This document shows, piece by piece, positions 18,959 through 27,448 of a DNA stretch of 64,000 bases. The notes beneath the pieces are model-generated. The model was not told where the DNA came from. It was given only the letters and a program-made list of their open reading frames with translations, and did not search any database. Each line of letters opens with the position of its first letter. Position 1 is the stretch's first letter. The translations under genes were made by a program, and so were the position numbers. The stretch comes from Okibacterium sp. HSC-33S16. Lineage in GTDB: Bacteria > Actinomycetota > Actinomycetes > Actinomycetales > Microbacteriaceae. The stretch is from NCBI RefSeq assembly GCF_024171565.1, contig NZ_JALJZZ010000002.1, positions 496,001 through 560,000 of the forward strand. Reading direction: 5' to 3'.

Positions 18959-19582
18959 ATGAAGAAGTCCACCCGCTCTCTTCTTGGTGCTTCTTCGGCA
19001 GCCCTTCTCGGGGTGATTCTCCTTCTCGGCGGTACGGGCACTCTCGCATCCTGGACGAGCAACACGACGAGTTCCACCCAGCAGATTCAGTCCGGCACGC
19101 TACAGCTGGGATCGACCGACAAGATCAGTCTCACGGGTGCCACGATCCTGCACTGCACTTCCGTCTGCCCTCTGAACGCGCCCGCTGAAGCGTATACCGG
19201 GCAAGTCCTTGTTCCCGGCGATGTCATAACGGCGACCATGTCGATTCCCGTCACTCTGACCGGGCAGAACATGAAGGCCAACTTCTCGGTCAGCCCTCGC
19301 AAGGCGGCTGGAACGGCAGATGCCTCTGGGGTGGTCATCGCCACAGACGCCGATACCGCTCTCGCTACGGCGCTGCAAATGTCGGTCACCCAGATCGACG
19401 GTCAGAAACTCAAATCCGCCCCCGACACCACGCAGTCGATCGGAATGGGCGTCAGAACTACTCCGGTCGTCGTCACTCTGGAAATCAAATTCCCCTGGGG
19501 AGAGCCCGGTCAGTTCAACAAAGCGATGGGCGGGACAGTCGGTCTGACGGCCGTGTACTCGCTCACACAGGTCGCGGGTTAG
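18959..19582 (+). CDS. Exported protein with SipW-dependent signal peptide (TasA-like), copy 2
   Basis: A 207-residue paralogue of the preceding protein. The signal region LLGVILLLGGTGTLASWTSN followed by IQSGTLQLG aligns with copy 1, as do the PGD element (VLVPGDVITATMSIPVTLTG) and the C-terminal strands ending VGLTAVYSLTQVAG. It differs by an inserted ILHCTSVCPLN segment with two cysteines (C-N3-C), which could form a disulfide outside the cell. GGAAGGAAGAG precedes the ATG. It may be a minor or accessory subunit relative to copy 1, given the intervening hairpin. Confidence 0.85.
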   Translation: MKKSTRSLLGASSAALLGVILLLGGTGTLASWTSNTTSSTQQIQSGTLQLGSTDKISLTGATILHCTSVCPLNAPAEAYTGQVLVPGDVITATMSIPVTLTGQNMKANFSVSPRKAAGTADASGVVIATDADTALATALQMSVTQIDGQKLKSAPDTTQSIGMGVRTTPVVVTLEIKFPWGEPGQFNKAMGGTVGLTAVYSLTQVAG

Positions 19583-19799
19583 CCGCCGTCGCAGCCTTGT
19601 AACCCAGAGCTACCGCACGGTTGATCTCCCTCCGATAAGGCCGTTCGGCTGCGGCCACGATCATGGGCGGCGCCGGCCATGTCTTCGTGGCTGTAAGCTC
19701 GCATCACGCTTCACATAAGTGACGCGAGTGGAGCCCATGATGGCGTGCATGGCACCGCTCAGGCAATCTCATGACGTCCAGTGTGGGGTGCCGACATCC

Positions 19800-20489
19800 A
19801 TGGGTAAACGAGTCAAATTGGCTGACTGGTCTATGACCGTGGCCGGGACCGCTCTCGCAGTCCTCACAATTGTGGTCGTCGTTGTTGCCTCACCGACCCC
19901 AGCTTCTGCTGAACATCGCGAGCGCACACTTCATATGACACGGGTCGACGGGGCTCCGATTGGTGCATTGTTCGACGACTGGGTCATGGTACCGGGTGAC
20001 AAGGCCAGTACGACGGTCGTCGCCAATCGGACAGGTGGCGGAGTTTCTTCGCTCGCCATCACGCTCGGAAACGGGAACACCCGGGCCGCGAGTGCGGCAG
20101 CGCTGCCAATCGAGGAGAACCTGCTGATCACAGCAGAAGTGAACGGACTTGTGTTTCGGTCCTCTGCAGCGTCACTCATGCAAGGCGATGCCGTTTTCGA
20201 CCTGGGTCGCAGTACCGATCCTGCCGTCCCGATCGACGTCACATTCGAGCTTCCCTTCGAGTCAGGAAACAACACCCAACAGCAACCGTTCGATCTATCG
20301 TTGGTCGTCACAGCCGCTGATGTACCGACATCAGCGGACTCCCGGATTCGGGAGACGACGCTTCCGCTCCTTCCGGGAACCGGAGCATCCGTTCGCGACA
20401 TCCTTATCGCCGCAGGTGCTCTTACCATGTCTGGGCTCCTCCTTCTGGGGGGTAGGCAAAAACGGCGTGAACGGCAGAACGCGAGCTAA
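19800..20489 (+). CDS. LPxTG cell-wall-anchored surface protein with PGD-type domain
   Basis: A 229-residue protein from ATG 19800, with a signal peptide (MGKRVKLADW then a hydrophobic stretch, cleaved near ASA-EH). The middle domain has VMVPGDKASTTVVANRT, echoing the PGD element of the two SipW substrates. The C-terminus has LPGTG, then a hydrophobic helix (about 22 residues) and a basic tail GRQKRRERQNAS, a standard sortase sorting signal. No sortase gene is in the window. In-frame starts at 19719 and 19737 are possible but would put a polar segment before the signal peptide. It probably anchors or caps the secreted proteins at the wall. Confidence 0.8.
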   Translation: MGKRVKLADWSMTVAGTALAVLTIVVVVVASPTPASAEHRERTLHMTRVDGAPIGALFDDWVMVPGDKASTTVVANRTGGGVSSLAITLGNGNTRAASAAALPIEENLLITAEVNGLVFRSSAASLMQGDAVFDLGRSTDPAVPIDVTFELPFESGNNTQQQPFDLSLVVTAADVPTSADSRIRETTLPLLPGTGASVRDILIAAGALTMSGLLLLGGRQKRRERQNAS

Positions 20490-20500
20490 GGTTTAGGGAG

Positions 20501-20517
20501 CGTGACAGGGGGTCACG
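20501..20517. promoter_or_regulatory. Perfect CGTGAC-N5-GTCACG palindrome before the response regulator gene
   Basis: A 6-bp perfect inverted repeat with a 5-nt centre lies 11 bp after the LPxTG gene and 61 bp before the regulator start. It could be an operator for the regulator's own promoter. It lacks a T-run, so it is a poor terminator. Confidence 0.45.
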
Positions 20518-20577
20518 TGCCACACCGTAACCGACGGCTTGAGTCGCTCGATGTGCTTGCCAGGGAACAGCCGAAAT

Positions 20578-21429
20578 ATGTCAGACCGCTCCATCCGCAC
20601 CGCCGTAGTCATTGAGGACGATGCCGACATTCGTGGACTCATTGAAACGGTTCTCCGCCAGGGCGGCTTCACAGTCACTTCGACGGCCGACGGGGCTGAG
20701 GGAGTCGAACTCGTTCGAACTCTGGCACCGACGATTGTGACCCTCGACGTCGGGCTCATCGACATCGACGGCCTCGAAGTGGCACGCCGTATCCGTTTGT
20801 TCAGCGATTGCTACATCGTCATGGTCACCGCGCAGGGGGACGAGGCGGATCTCCTCTTCGGGCTCGAATCCGGCGCTGATGATTACGTCATCAAACCCTT
20901 CCGGCCGCGGGAACTGCGAGCTCGGGTTGAGGCCATGATGCGCCGGCCGCGCGCGTCTGCCGTCCCCCAAGCAGCGGAAGCTGCTGTTCTCGTTCCCGCA
21001 CAGGCCTCCGGTGTGGGAGCAGTCGCTACGCAGATAGCACCGACCCTCGCGACCGGCCCGGGTGCGTCCGCCGACGACAGCGGTGAACTGATTTTTCGCC
21101 ACAACGGGCTCACCTTGAACGCCGACACTCGCACCGTTGAATTGGGCGACGTCGAGCTGGACCTCACCCGCACTGAGTTCGACCTCCTCCAGTCGCTGTT
21201 GAGCAGTAAACGCCGGGTTCGCTCCAAAGCGGATCTGGTGCGCGACCTCCGTGACGAGGATTACGTCGCCAACGACTATGTCAGCGAGTCGGAAGAACGA
21301 GCGATCGAAGTTCACTTCGCGAATTTGCGCCGGAAGTTGTCTGACGACCCGAAGCATCCGCTCTGGGTGGAAACGGTTCGTGGCGTCGGCTACCGGCTAC
21401 CGCCGGCTCGCGACGGTGAACGCTCATAA
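20578..21429 (+). CDS. OmpR/PhoB-family response regulator with long inter-domain linker
   Basis: A 283-residue regulator. The receiver (residues 8-122) has acidic EDD at 13-15, phosphoacceptor D57 in VTLDVGL, T84 and K106 (VIKPFRP). An Ala/Pro/Val-rich linker of about 45 residues (125-168) then leads to a winged-helix DNA-binding domain (170-278, ending VRGVGYRLPP). That linker is several times the usual length. The ATG at 20578 is chosen because the receiver starts directly after it; a TTG 39 bp upstream is less likely. No histidine kinase is adjacent. It follows the exported-protein genes and is convergent with an Hpt-like gene, so it is the natural regulator of the cluster, by inference. 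Confidence 0.88.
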   Translation: MSDRSIRTAVVIEDDADIRGLIETVLRQGGFTVTSTADGAEGVELVRTLAPTIVTLDVGLIDIDGLEVARRIRLFSDCYIVMVTAQGDEADLLFGLESGADDYVIKPFRPRELRARVEAMMRRPRASAVPQAAEAAVLVPAQASGVGAVATQIAPTLATGPGASADDSGELIFRHNGLTLNADTRTVELGDVELDLTRTEFDLLQSLLSSKRRVRSKADLVRDLRDEDYVANDYVSESEERAIEVHFANLRRKLSDDPKHPLWVETVRGVGYRLPPARDGERS

Positions 21430-21470
21430 CTCGCCGCTGATCGAAGCGCAACCGCGGCGGGGCTTGGGCC

Positions 21471-21863
21471 CTACGGTCGGCGGGCTTTGAGCGCCATCAG
21501 TGACTCAGCCCCCACAGCCCGCAACGTTTGCACACGGCCGAGAGCCGCAGGGAAATCTCCTGTACGCACCATGTGCTCGAGCTCGCAAGCGAGCGAAGTG
21601 AGTTGGCTCGTTCCGATCATCTGGCTCGACACCTTGAGGCTGAGAACAGCTGTCAATGCTCCATCGTGATCCCGGGCAGTGACACGCTCATCGATTCGCA
21701 CCAACCGGGTGGGCCATTGGGAGACAAAGGCACAGACGAATCCCGTGACGGCGTCCCGATCGTCGTCGAGCGACTCCAGCAGATTTAGAAGTGCGGTGTC
21801 ATCAACGAGAGGGAGACGCCCGGCGAGGAAATCGGGGAGGTCATTCGGGGGAAACCTCACCAT
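21471..21863 (-). CDS. Hpt-like helical protein lacking the phosphorylatable histidine
   Basis: A 130-residue, all-helical protein. The second half has the Hpt signature layout, but where true Hpt domains have A-H-x-L-K-G-S-S this one reads V-L-S-L-K-V-S-S, putting Leu in the place of the phospho-accepting His. The following MIGTSQLTSLACELE helix fits the Hpt fold. It cannot relay phosphate by the usual His, so it may bind receivers as an inhibitor or scaffold. Convergent with the response regulator, 41 bp between stops. The fold call rests on motif reading and is moderate in certainty. Confidence 0.65.
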   Translation of the reverse strand: MVRFPPNDLPDFLAGRLPLVDDTALLNLLESLDDDRDAVTGFVCAFVSQWPTRLVRIDERVTARDHDGALTAVLSLKVSSQMIGTSQLTSLACELEHMVRTGDFPAALGRVQTLRAVGAESLMALKARRP

Positions 21864-22058
21864 CTACCAATCTCTACTGCGCCGGGCATCCGCCCGTGTG
21901 TGGCGGTCTAGGGAACCGCATCTCAGACAGTTTCGGGTGACTGCCTGTAAGTACTTTGACCCGTGAAGATCAGGATTAGCTGGCGCCCATGGTCAAGTTT
22001 TGAGCAAGATTTGATCGTTCAATGAAGATACGGGCAGGTCTTGCCGTCGCTGGCATTC

Positions 22059-22919
22059 TCAGCGTGAGGTCACTTGTGAAAAGCGCCGAATCGCCAACGG
22101 AACAAAGATGAGCAAAATCACGATGACGCCGATCAGCACGGCGAGCGCCGGGTTCTGCTGGACCCAGCTGTCACCAACCGGCGTGCCCGTCGGCACGTTG
22201 CCGAACAACTCACGCGCAGCCTGCACGAGCGACGTCACAGGGTTCCACTCCGCAAACGCTCGCAGCGGTCCGGGCAGGCTTTCGGCCGGAACGAACGCAT
22301 TGGAGATAAAAGTCAGCGGAAATAGGACGAGGAACGACACATTGTTGATGACCTCGGGACTCCGCACCGTCATACCGAGAAACGCCATCACCCAGGAGAG
22401 CGCGTAGGCGAAGAGTAGGAGAAGAGCGACCGCGGCGACCGCTTCAAGGAAGCTCGAGTGGATGCGCCAACCCACGATGAACCCGGTAACCATCATCACT
22501 ACCATCGAGATGCTGTTGATGAGTAGGTCACCATTAGTGCGCCCGATGAGCACGGCCGATGGGCTCATGGGCAGGGTGCGGAACCGGTCGATGATGCCGT
22601 CCTTGAGGTCCTGGGCCATGGCCGAACCCGAGTACGTCGACCCGAACACCACGGTCTGCGCGAAGATGCCGGCCATGATGAACTCGGCATAGGTGCTTCC
22701 CGGAATGTCGATCACTCCGGCATAGACGTAGGTAAAGAGCAACACAAACATGATCGGTTGCAGCGTCGTGAAGACGAGGATGTCGGGAACGCGCTTGATC
22801 TTGATCAGGTTGCGCCTGGTCGTGATCCAACCGTCATTGAACCACCCAGCCAAAGCGCCAGGGGAGTGCGGTGTATCCACCCCGGAGGGCTTCGCCGGCG
22901 ACGCGCTCGTTTCGGTCAT
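22059..22919 (-). CDS. ABC-2-type exporter permease (DrrB-like)
   Basis: A 286-residue membrane protein with about six helices. The conserved segment ALSWVMAFLGMTVRSPEVIN and the LFPLTFISNAFVPAESLP stretch mark the daunorubicin-resistance (DrrB) permease family. It forms the channel of a drug or lipid exporter with the ATPase encoded immediately upstream, whose stop it overlaps by 4 bp. The substrate is not predictable. Confidence 0.92.
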   Translation of the reverse strand: MTETSASPAKPSGVDTPHSPGALAGWFNDGWITTRRNLIKIKRVPDILVFTTLQPIMFVLLFTYVYAGVIDIPGSTYAEFIMAGIFAQTVVFGSTYSGSAMAQDLKDGIIDRFRTLPMSPSAVLIGRTNGDLLINSISMVVMMVTGFIVGWRIHSSFLEAVAAVALLLLFAYALSWVMAFLGMTVRSPEVINNVSFLVLFPLTFISNAFVPAESLPGPLRAFAEWNPVTSLVQAARELFGNVPTGTPVGDSWVQQNPALAVLIGVIVILLIFVPLAIRRFSQVTSR

Positions 22920-23929
22920 GTTGTCTTCCCCGCCGTCGTGCGCCCGCCGGTAGCCGCTTCGTCCGTCTCGGGCTCCTCGGTTGCAGCATGCCCGGTGAGT
23001 CGGAGGAAGACGTCGTCGAGGGTGGGGCGGCGCATGCCGGCGTCAAACAGCGCAACCTCGCGAACGCTCAGTTCGGCGAGCACGAGCTGCAGAGCTTCCG
23101 GTCCGCTCTCCACGCTGACGGTCACCGTGCGCGAGTCATTCGAGACCGCGGGCTCAGCCGTGCCGAAACGCCGAAGGATCTCGACGGTATCGCTCACGTC
23201 TGCGGCGGTCACGAGGTTGAGTTCGACCCGTTGGCCGCCCACTGACGCCTTGAGCTCGTCTGCCGTGCCCTTGGCGATGACCTTGCCGGTGTCGATGACA
23301 CTGATGTCGTCGGCCAGTTGGTCGGCTTCCTCGAGGTATTGCGTGGTCAGCAACACGGTGGTGCCTCCGTCGACCAACGACCGGATGATGTCCCACATGC
23401 CCAAGCGGCTGCGTGGGTCCAGGCCGGTTGTCGGCTCGTCGAGGAAGAGTACGCTCGGTCGCGTCACCAGGGCACCGGCGAGGTCAATGCGTCGACGCAT
23501 GCCGCCGGAGAACCCCTTCACCGGGCGGTTCTGTGCCTCGGAGAGCTCGAACAGGTCGATGAGTTCACGGGCCCGAGCCCGTGACGCTTTCGCGCCCAGG
23601 TGGTAGAGCCGACCGACCATATCGAGGTTCTCGAAACCGGTGAGGTTCTCGTCGACGGCAGCGTACTGCCCGGATACGCCGATGATCGGGCGAATGGCCT
23701 CCGGCCGTGTGAGAACGTCGATGCCGCCGATCGTTGCGGTGCCGCTGTCGGGCACGATGAGGGTCGTGAGCACTTTGACGGCCGTGGTCTTCCCGGCTCC
23801 GTTCGGCCCCAGGATGGCCGTGATGGTGCCCTCGGGCACATCGAGATCCAACCCGTCCAGCGCGTGGACCGGGTTGGCGCCCTTCGGCGTGTAGGTCTTC
23901 CGGAGATCGCGAGCTTCGATGAAACTCAT
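22916..23929 (-). CDS. ABC exporter ATP-binding subunit (DrrA-like)
   Basis: A 337-residue ATPase: Walker A GPNGAGKTTAVKVLTTL, signature FSGGMRRRIDLA, Walker B VLFLDEPTTGLDPRSR and the TTQYLEEAD switch typical of DrrA proteins. The extended C-terminal region (about 230-337, including the MRRPTLDDVFLRLTGHAA box) is the DrrA regulatory domain. It pairs with the overlapping DrrB-like gene. No regulator is adjacent. Confidence 0.93.
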   Translation of the reverse strand: MSFIEARDLRKTYTPKGANPVHALDGLDLDVPEGTITAILGPNGAGKTTAVKVLTTLIVPDSGTATIGGIDVLTRPEAIRPIIGVSGQYAAVDENLTGFENLDMVGRLYHLGAKASRARARELIDLFELSEAQNRPVKGFSGGMRRRIDLAGALVTRPSVLFLDEPTTGLDPRSRLGMWDIIRSLVDGGTTVLLTTQYLEEADQLADDISVIDTGKVIAKGTADELKASVGGQRVELNLVTAADVSDTVEILRRFGTAEPAVSNDSRTVTVSVESGPEALQLVLAELSVREVALFDAGMRRPTLDDVFLRLTGHAATEEPETDEAATGGRTTAGKTT

Positions 23930-23992
23930 CGTCCGAAGATACCGCTCGCTGGGCGCTTCGAAAAGGGGCCCGTCATACTCGACAGCCCCGAC

Positions 23993-24601
23993 CTAAACGA
24001 CACTGAAGCCCTCGGGCAGTTGCTCCCGTCCGGTGAGCGCCATGAGCACCTGCTCGCCGTCGCCCTTGCGGGCCGCGATCCCGGCGGCCAGCGACGCGCT
24101 CTCCTCGATCAGGTCAGCGGCGAAGTGCGCCTCCTGCCCGGTCGCTCGAGCAATATCGATCGAGTGAACGACGAGTTCAAAGACCCGGGTCTTGAGATAT
24201 TCAGCAAGAGGGATGCCCATGCCGCCTAAGGAAACGAGCCGCGTGGCATCCGCTTTCGTAATGAGATCGAGCGCGCGCTGCCTGAGCTTTTCGATCGACG
24301 CCACCGGGTCATCGCCCAAGGCAATGCCGGCCTCGACACCGCGCTGGGCGATGGCCTCCGGGTTGGTGTAGACGAGGTAAATCTGGCCGTAGTAGTCGCC
24401 GGCGGTCTCCATATCGACCTGCCGGGCCGGATCGAGTTCGAGGTAGTCGCAGACCGTGATGAGAGCTCGGGCGGTATGCCCGACGAGCGATCGAACGCTC
24501 CAGACGCCGAGTCCGTGGGTCTCCCAGGTGTCGGGTTTAATACCCCGGACCACCTCGATGAACGCGTCGGCGGCCTTCGAGAACTTCTCCGCTGTAGCCA
24601 T
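23993..24601 (-). CDS. Maleylpyruvate-isomerase-family (DinB-like, mycothiol-dependent type) protein
   Basis: A 202-residue protein whose N-terminal helical bundle contains GVWSVRSLVGHTARALITV, the DinB/MDMPI pattern with a metal-binding His, and a later His-containing VFELVVHSIDIARATG segment. Family members bind a divalent metal and use mycothiol, the actinobacterial thiol, as cofactor or substrate. The specific reaction is not identifiable. It lies divergent from the lactonase gene, with only 38 bp between start codons. Confidence 0.75.
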   Translation of the reverse strand: MATAEKFSKAADAFIEVVRGIKPDTWETHGLGVWSVRSLVGHTARALITVCDYLELDPARQVDMETAGDYYGQIYLVYTNPEAIAQRGVEAGIALGDDPVASIEKLRQRALDLITKADATRLVSLGGMGIPLAEYLKTRVFELVVHSIDIARATGQEAHFAADLIEESASLAAGIAARKGDGEQVLMALTGREQLPEGFSVV

Positions 24602-24639
24602 GGTTCATGCTTGCACGAACTGCTGCCAGACTGAAGAGC

Positions 24640-25767
24640 ATGGCACAGCTCGAGAACCCCACTCCTCTGTTTTGGCTCGGTTCCTATACAGCGGATGCCG
24701 GCAGGTCCGGCGACGGAATCAGCGCACTGCGCCAGGAAGAATCGGGCACGCTGAAACCGGTGTCGCATTCGCAACTCGACTCGCCGTCGTTCGTTGCCAC
24801 ACACCCGACCCTGCCGGTCGTCTACGCGGCGCTCGAGACCTCGGGGCGGGTTGAAGCTCTGGCTCGCCGCGGTGAGTCCGGGCTGGTTCCGCTCGGGCAA
24901 CCGCTCGATGCCGGCGAGTCGGTGTGCCAGCTCACCGTGACGCCGGACGGCTCAGCGCTTATCGCGAGTTGCTACGGCGATGGCCAGGTGCTGCTCTACG
25001 CCCTCACCGCCAACGGCTCGTTTGCGTCGGACGGTGTGCCCGCCGCCGCGTCGGTTGATCCATATGGTGACCCGCTCGCCGCGCGCGCCGCCGAGCTGGA
25101 CGGCACCGACTTCGGCGATGACCCGTTTGCCGAGCTCGCACTTCGGAAGGTCGTCGATGACGCCGCCGAGGACCGCCAGTCTCGCGCGCACGCGTCGCTC
25201 GTGCTGCCAGACGGACGCATCGCCACCACGGACCTCGGTCACGACAGTGTGCGGATCTGGCGTCGCGCCGGAACCCGGATGGTGCTCGCCCAACAGATCG
25301 TTCTGCCGTTCGGGGTTGGGCCTCGTCACCTCGTCGGGCACCCGTCAGGACACATCCACGTCGTGACCGAATACTCCAATGAAGTCTTCACGCTCGGCCG
25401 AGGCGACGATGGCAACTGGCGCGTCGTTGCATCCGTTGTGGCGACGGCAGATTCGATCGAGGACGGCGACAACGCCTCCGAGATCAGCCTGGCTGCCTCT
25501 CGCGAGCAGCTGCACGTATCAATTCGCGGGACGAATCGGGTCTCGACGCTCGCCATCGGCGGGGACGGATCGACGCTGCGAGCTATCTCCGATGTGGAGT
25601 CCGGCGGCACATGGCCACGGCACCACGTCGAGTCGGGCCGGTTCCTGCACGTGGCGAACCAGCGCTCCAACGAGGTGTCGTCGTTCCTGCTCGACTCCCG
25701 CGGAATCCCCTCCAAGCTCCTCGGCTCGGTCGAGGCCGGGTCACCGACCTGCCTGGTGCGCGCCTGA
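24640..25767 (+). CDS. Lactonase-family beta-propeller protein (6-phosphogluconolactonase-like)
   Basis: A 375-residue protein with repeated strands of a seven-bladed propeller. FWLGSYTADAGRSGDGIS at the start, SPSFVATHPTLPVVYAALE and VLPFGVGPRHLVGHPSGHIH mark the PF10282-type lactonase family. Known members hydrolyse 6-phosphogluconolactone or cis,cis-muconate-derived lactones. The ATG at 24640 is chosen by alignment to the family start. An in-frame ATG at 24607 is possible, and neither has a good ribosome binding site. The stop overlaps the following GNAT gene. Confidence 0.82.
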   Translation: MAQLENPTPLFWLGSYTADAGRSGDGISALRQEESGTLKPVSHSQLDSPSFVATHPTLPVVYAALETSGRVEALARRGESGLVPLGQPLDAGESVCQLTVTPDGSALIASCYGDGQVLLYALTANGSFASDGVPAAASVDPYGDPLAARAAELDGTDFGDDPFAELALRKVVDDAAEDRQSRAHASLVLPDGRIATTDLGHDSVRIWRRAGTRMVLAQQIVLPFGVGPRHLVGHPSGHIHVVTEYSNEVFTLGRGDDGNWRVVASVVATADSIEDGDNASEISLAASREQLHVSIRGTNRVSTLAIGGDGSTLRAISDVESGGTWPRHHVESGRFLHVANQRSNEVSSFLLDSRGIPSKLLGSVEAGSPTCLVRA

Positions 25768-26408
25768 TGGTCGCGCGAATTCCCGAACCGGCGCCGCTCA
25801 TCGGCAGTTTTATCCGGCTTGACCCGATGGTGCCGGACGACTATCCCGCCCTGTTCGAGGCGATTGGCCACCCCGAGGTGTTCGCCGGTGGATACGGCGG
25901 CGGCCCGGCCGGGCTGCCCGCCGATCTCGACGGCTTCGCCCGTTTTGCCGCATCGTACTTCGCACAGGACACCAACCAGAGCTTCACCATCCGCCTCATC
26001 GGCGGCGATGCGGATGGCACGATCGTCGGCACCTCGACCCTCGGCGACTTCGATGAGGCCAGCGAACACGCCCATATCGGCTGGACCGCGTACGACCCTC
26101 GGGTCTGGGGAACCGCCGTCAACGCTGAGGCCAAGTTGCTGCTGCTCGGACTCGCGTTCGACAGCGGCTTCGGCCGGGTGAAGATTCAGGCCGACGAACG
26201 CAACGAACGCTCCCGGGCCGCAATCGCCAAGATTGGTGCGACCTTCGAAGGGCTCATCCGACGCGACAAACGTCGTGCCGATGGAACCTGGCGAACCACG
26301 GCATTGTTCTCGGTGATCGTTGAGGAGTGGCCGACGGTACGCGCCGGTCTCCAGCAACGTATGGCCCGGTTCGACCCGCCGGTGGAGCTGCGTCCGACAC
26401 GAGCGTGA
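25767..26408 (+). CDS. GNAT acetyltransferase (RimJ/RimL-like)
   Basis: A 213-residue protein. The start ATG overlaps the lactonase stop (TGATG). LIGSFIRLDPMVPDDYPALF at the N-terminus, HIGWTAYDPRVWGTAVNAEA in the middle and KIQADERNERSRAAIAKIGATFEG near the end are the RimJ/RimL-type acetyl-CoA-binding fold. Substrates include protein N-termini and small amines; the target here is unknown. Translational coupling to the lactonase is the only functional link visible. Confidence 0.85.
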   Translation: MVARIPEPAPLIGSFIRLDPMVPDDYPALFEAIGHPEVFAGGYGGGPAGLPADLDGFARFAASYFAQDTNQSFTIRLIGGDADGTIVGTSTLGDFDEASEHAHIGWTAYDPRVWGTAVNAEAKLLLLGLAFDSGFGRVKIQADERNERSRAAIAKIGATFEGLIRRDKRRADGTWRTTALFSVIVEEWPTVRAGLQQRMARFDPPVELRPTRA

Positions 26409-26476
26409 ACCCGGGCAGAAAGTCGCGGTTCGCTGTCCGATTTCCGCCGGTCAGCGCTCGCGGGCCAGAGTAGATT

Positions 26477-27448
26477 GTGGGGGTGTCTTCAGCCCCTCCC
26501 TCTGCTTCGGTCCAGTCGCCCGAAAGCTCGCCCGCCCTCTCAGCCGGTTCCCGCCGCATCACTCTTCAGTTCGTCGGAATGGGTCTCGTGTGGGGTGCCA
26601 GCTTCCTCTTCATGAAGGTGGCGCTCACCGGCGTTTCGTTCGGTCAGGTGGCGTGGACACGGATCCTGCTCGGCGCGCTCACCCTCGGCATCATCGCTCT
26701 CGCCACCCGGGCGAAGTTGCCGCGTAACCCGAAGATCTGGATGCACTTCTCCGTCATCGCCATCACCTACTGCGTGATCCCGTACTCACTGTTCGCCTGG
26801 TCTGAGCAGTACATCTCGTCGAGCCTCGCGTCGATCCTCAACGCGGTGACCCCGATCATGACCGCACTGATGGCGACGCTCCTGTTCCGAGTGGAGAAGC
26901 TCAGCGCAGGGCAGGTGTTCGGTATCGCCGTCGGCATCCTCGGCGTGATCATCATCGTCGCTCCGTGGCAGGCCGGGGCGCTCGTCGGCGACTGGCAGGG
27001 TCAGCTCGCGTGCATCGGCGCCGTGACCTCCTACGGCTTCAGCTTCGGGTACCTGCGCAAGTTCCTCACGCCGTACCAGGTGCCCTCCATCACTGCCGCG
27101 TTCATGTACATGGGTATCGCCGGGGTCATCATGTTGGTTCTCACGCCCGTGGTGGCGTGGCAGCCCGTCGACCTCGACATCTGGGTTGTGCTCAGCCTGG
27201 TCGGCCTCGGCGCGTTCGGAACAGGCATCGTCTACATCTGGAATATGAATGTGCTCGCCGCCTGGGGCCCGACTGCGACCTCAAGCGTCACCTACATCAC
27301 CCCGGTCGTCGGCGTGATCCTCGGCGTTCTTCTGCTCTCCGAGTCACTCGGTTGGCACGAGCCGCTCGGCGCTGTCATCGTTTTCCTCGGCATCCTGCTC
27401 ACCCAAAAACGCCTCCGGCTCCCGAAGCGTTCCGTTCCTCAGGTCTGA
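26477..27448 (+). CDS. EamA/DMT-family transporter
   Basis: A 323-residue protein with ten predicted helices arranged as two EamA repeats (GLVWGASFLFMKVALTG in the first; ITPVVGVILGVLLLSE in the second). It is a drug/metabolite-type exporter of unknown substrate. The GTG at 26477 is used; a second GTG two codons later is equally possible. Transcribed with the same polarity as, but 68 bp after, the GNAT gene. Confidence 0.88.
   Translation: MGVSSAPPSASVQSPESSPALSAGSRRITLQFVGMGLVWGASFLFMKVALTGVSFGQVAWTRILLGALTLGIIALATRAKLPRNPKIWMHFSVIAITYCVIPYSLFAWSEQYISSSLASILNAVTPIMTALMATLLFRVEKLSAGQVFGIAVGILGVIIIVAPWQAGALVGDWQGQLACIGAVTSYGFSFGYLRKFLTPYQVPSITAAFMYMGIAGVIMLVLTPVVAWQPVDLDIWVVLSLVGLGAFGTGIVYIWNMNVLAAWGPTATSSVTYITPVVGVILGVLLLSESLGWHEPLGAVIVFLGILLTQKRLRLPKRSVPQV

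Noticed and set aside
19583-19799. A possible c-di-GMP riboswitch before the LPxTG gene
   Set aside because: A TCAC/GTGA hairpin is present, but the conserved GEMM core is absent.
17125-21863. Recent horizontal transfer of the SipW cluster
   Set aside because: I see no integrase, tRNA or flanking repeats, and GC content by eye matches the neighbours; composition statistics would be needed to support transfer.
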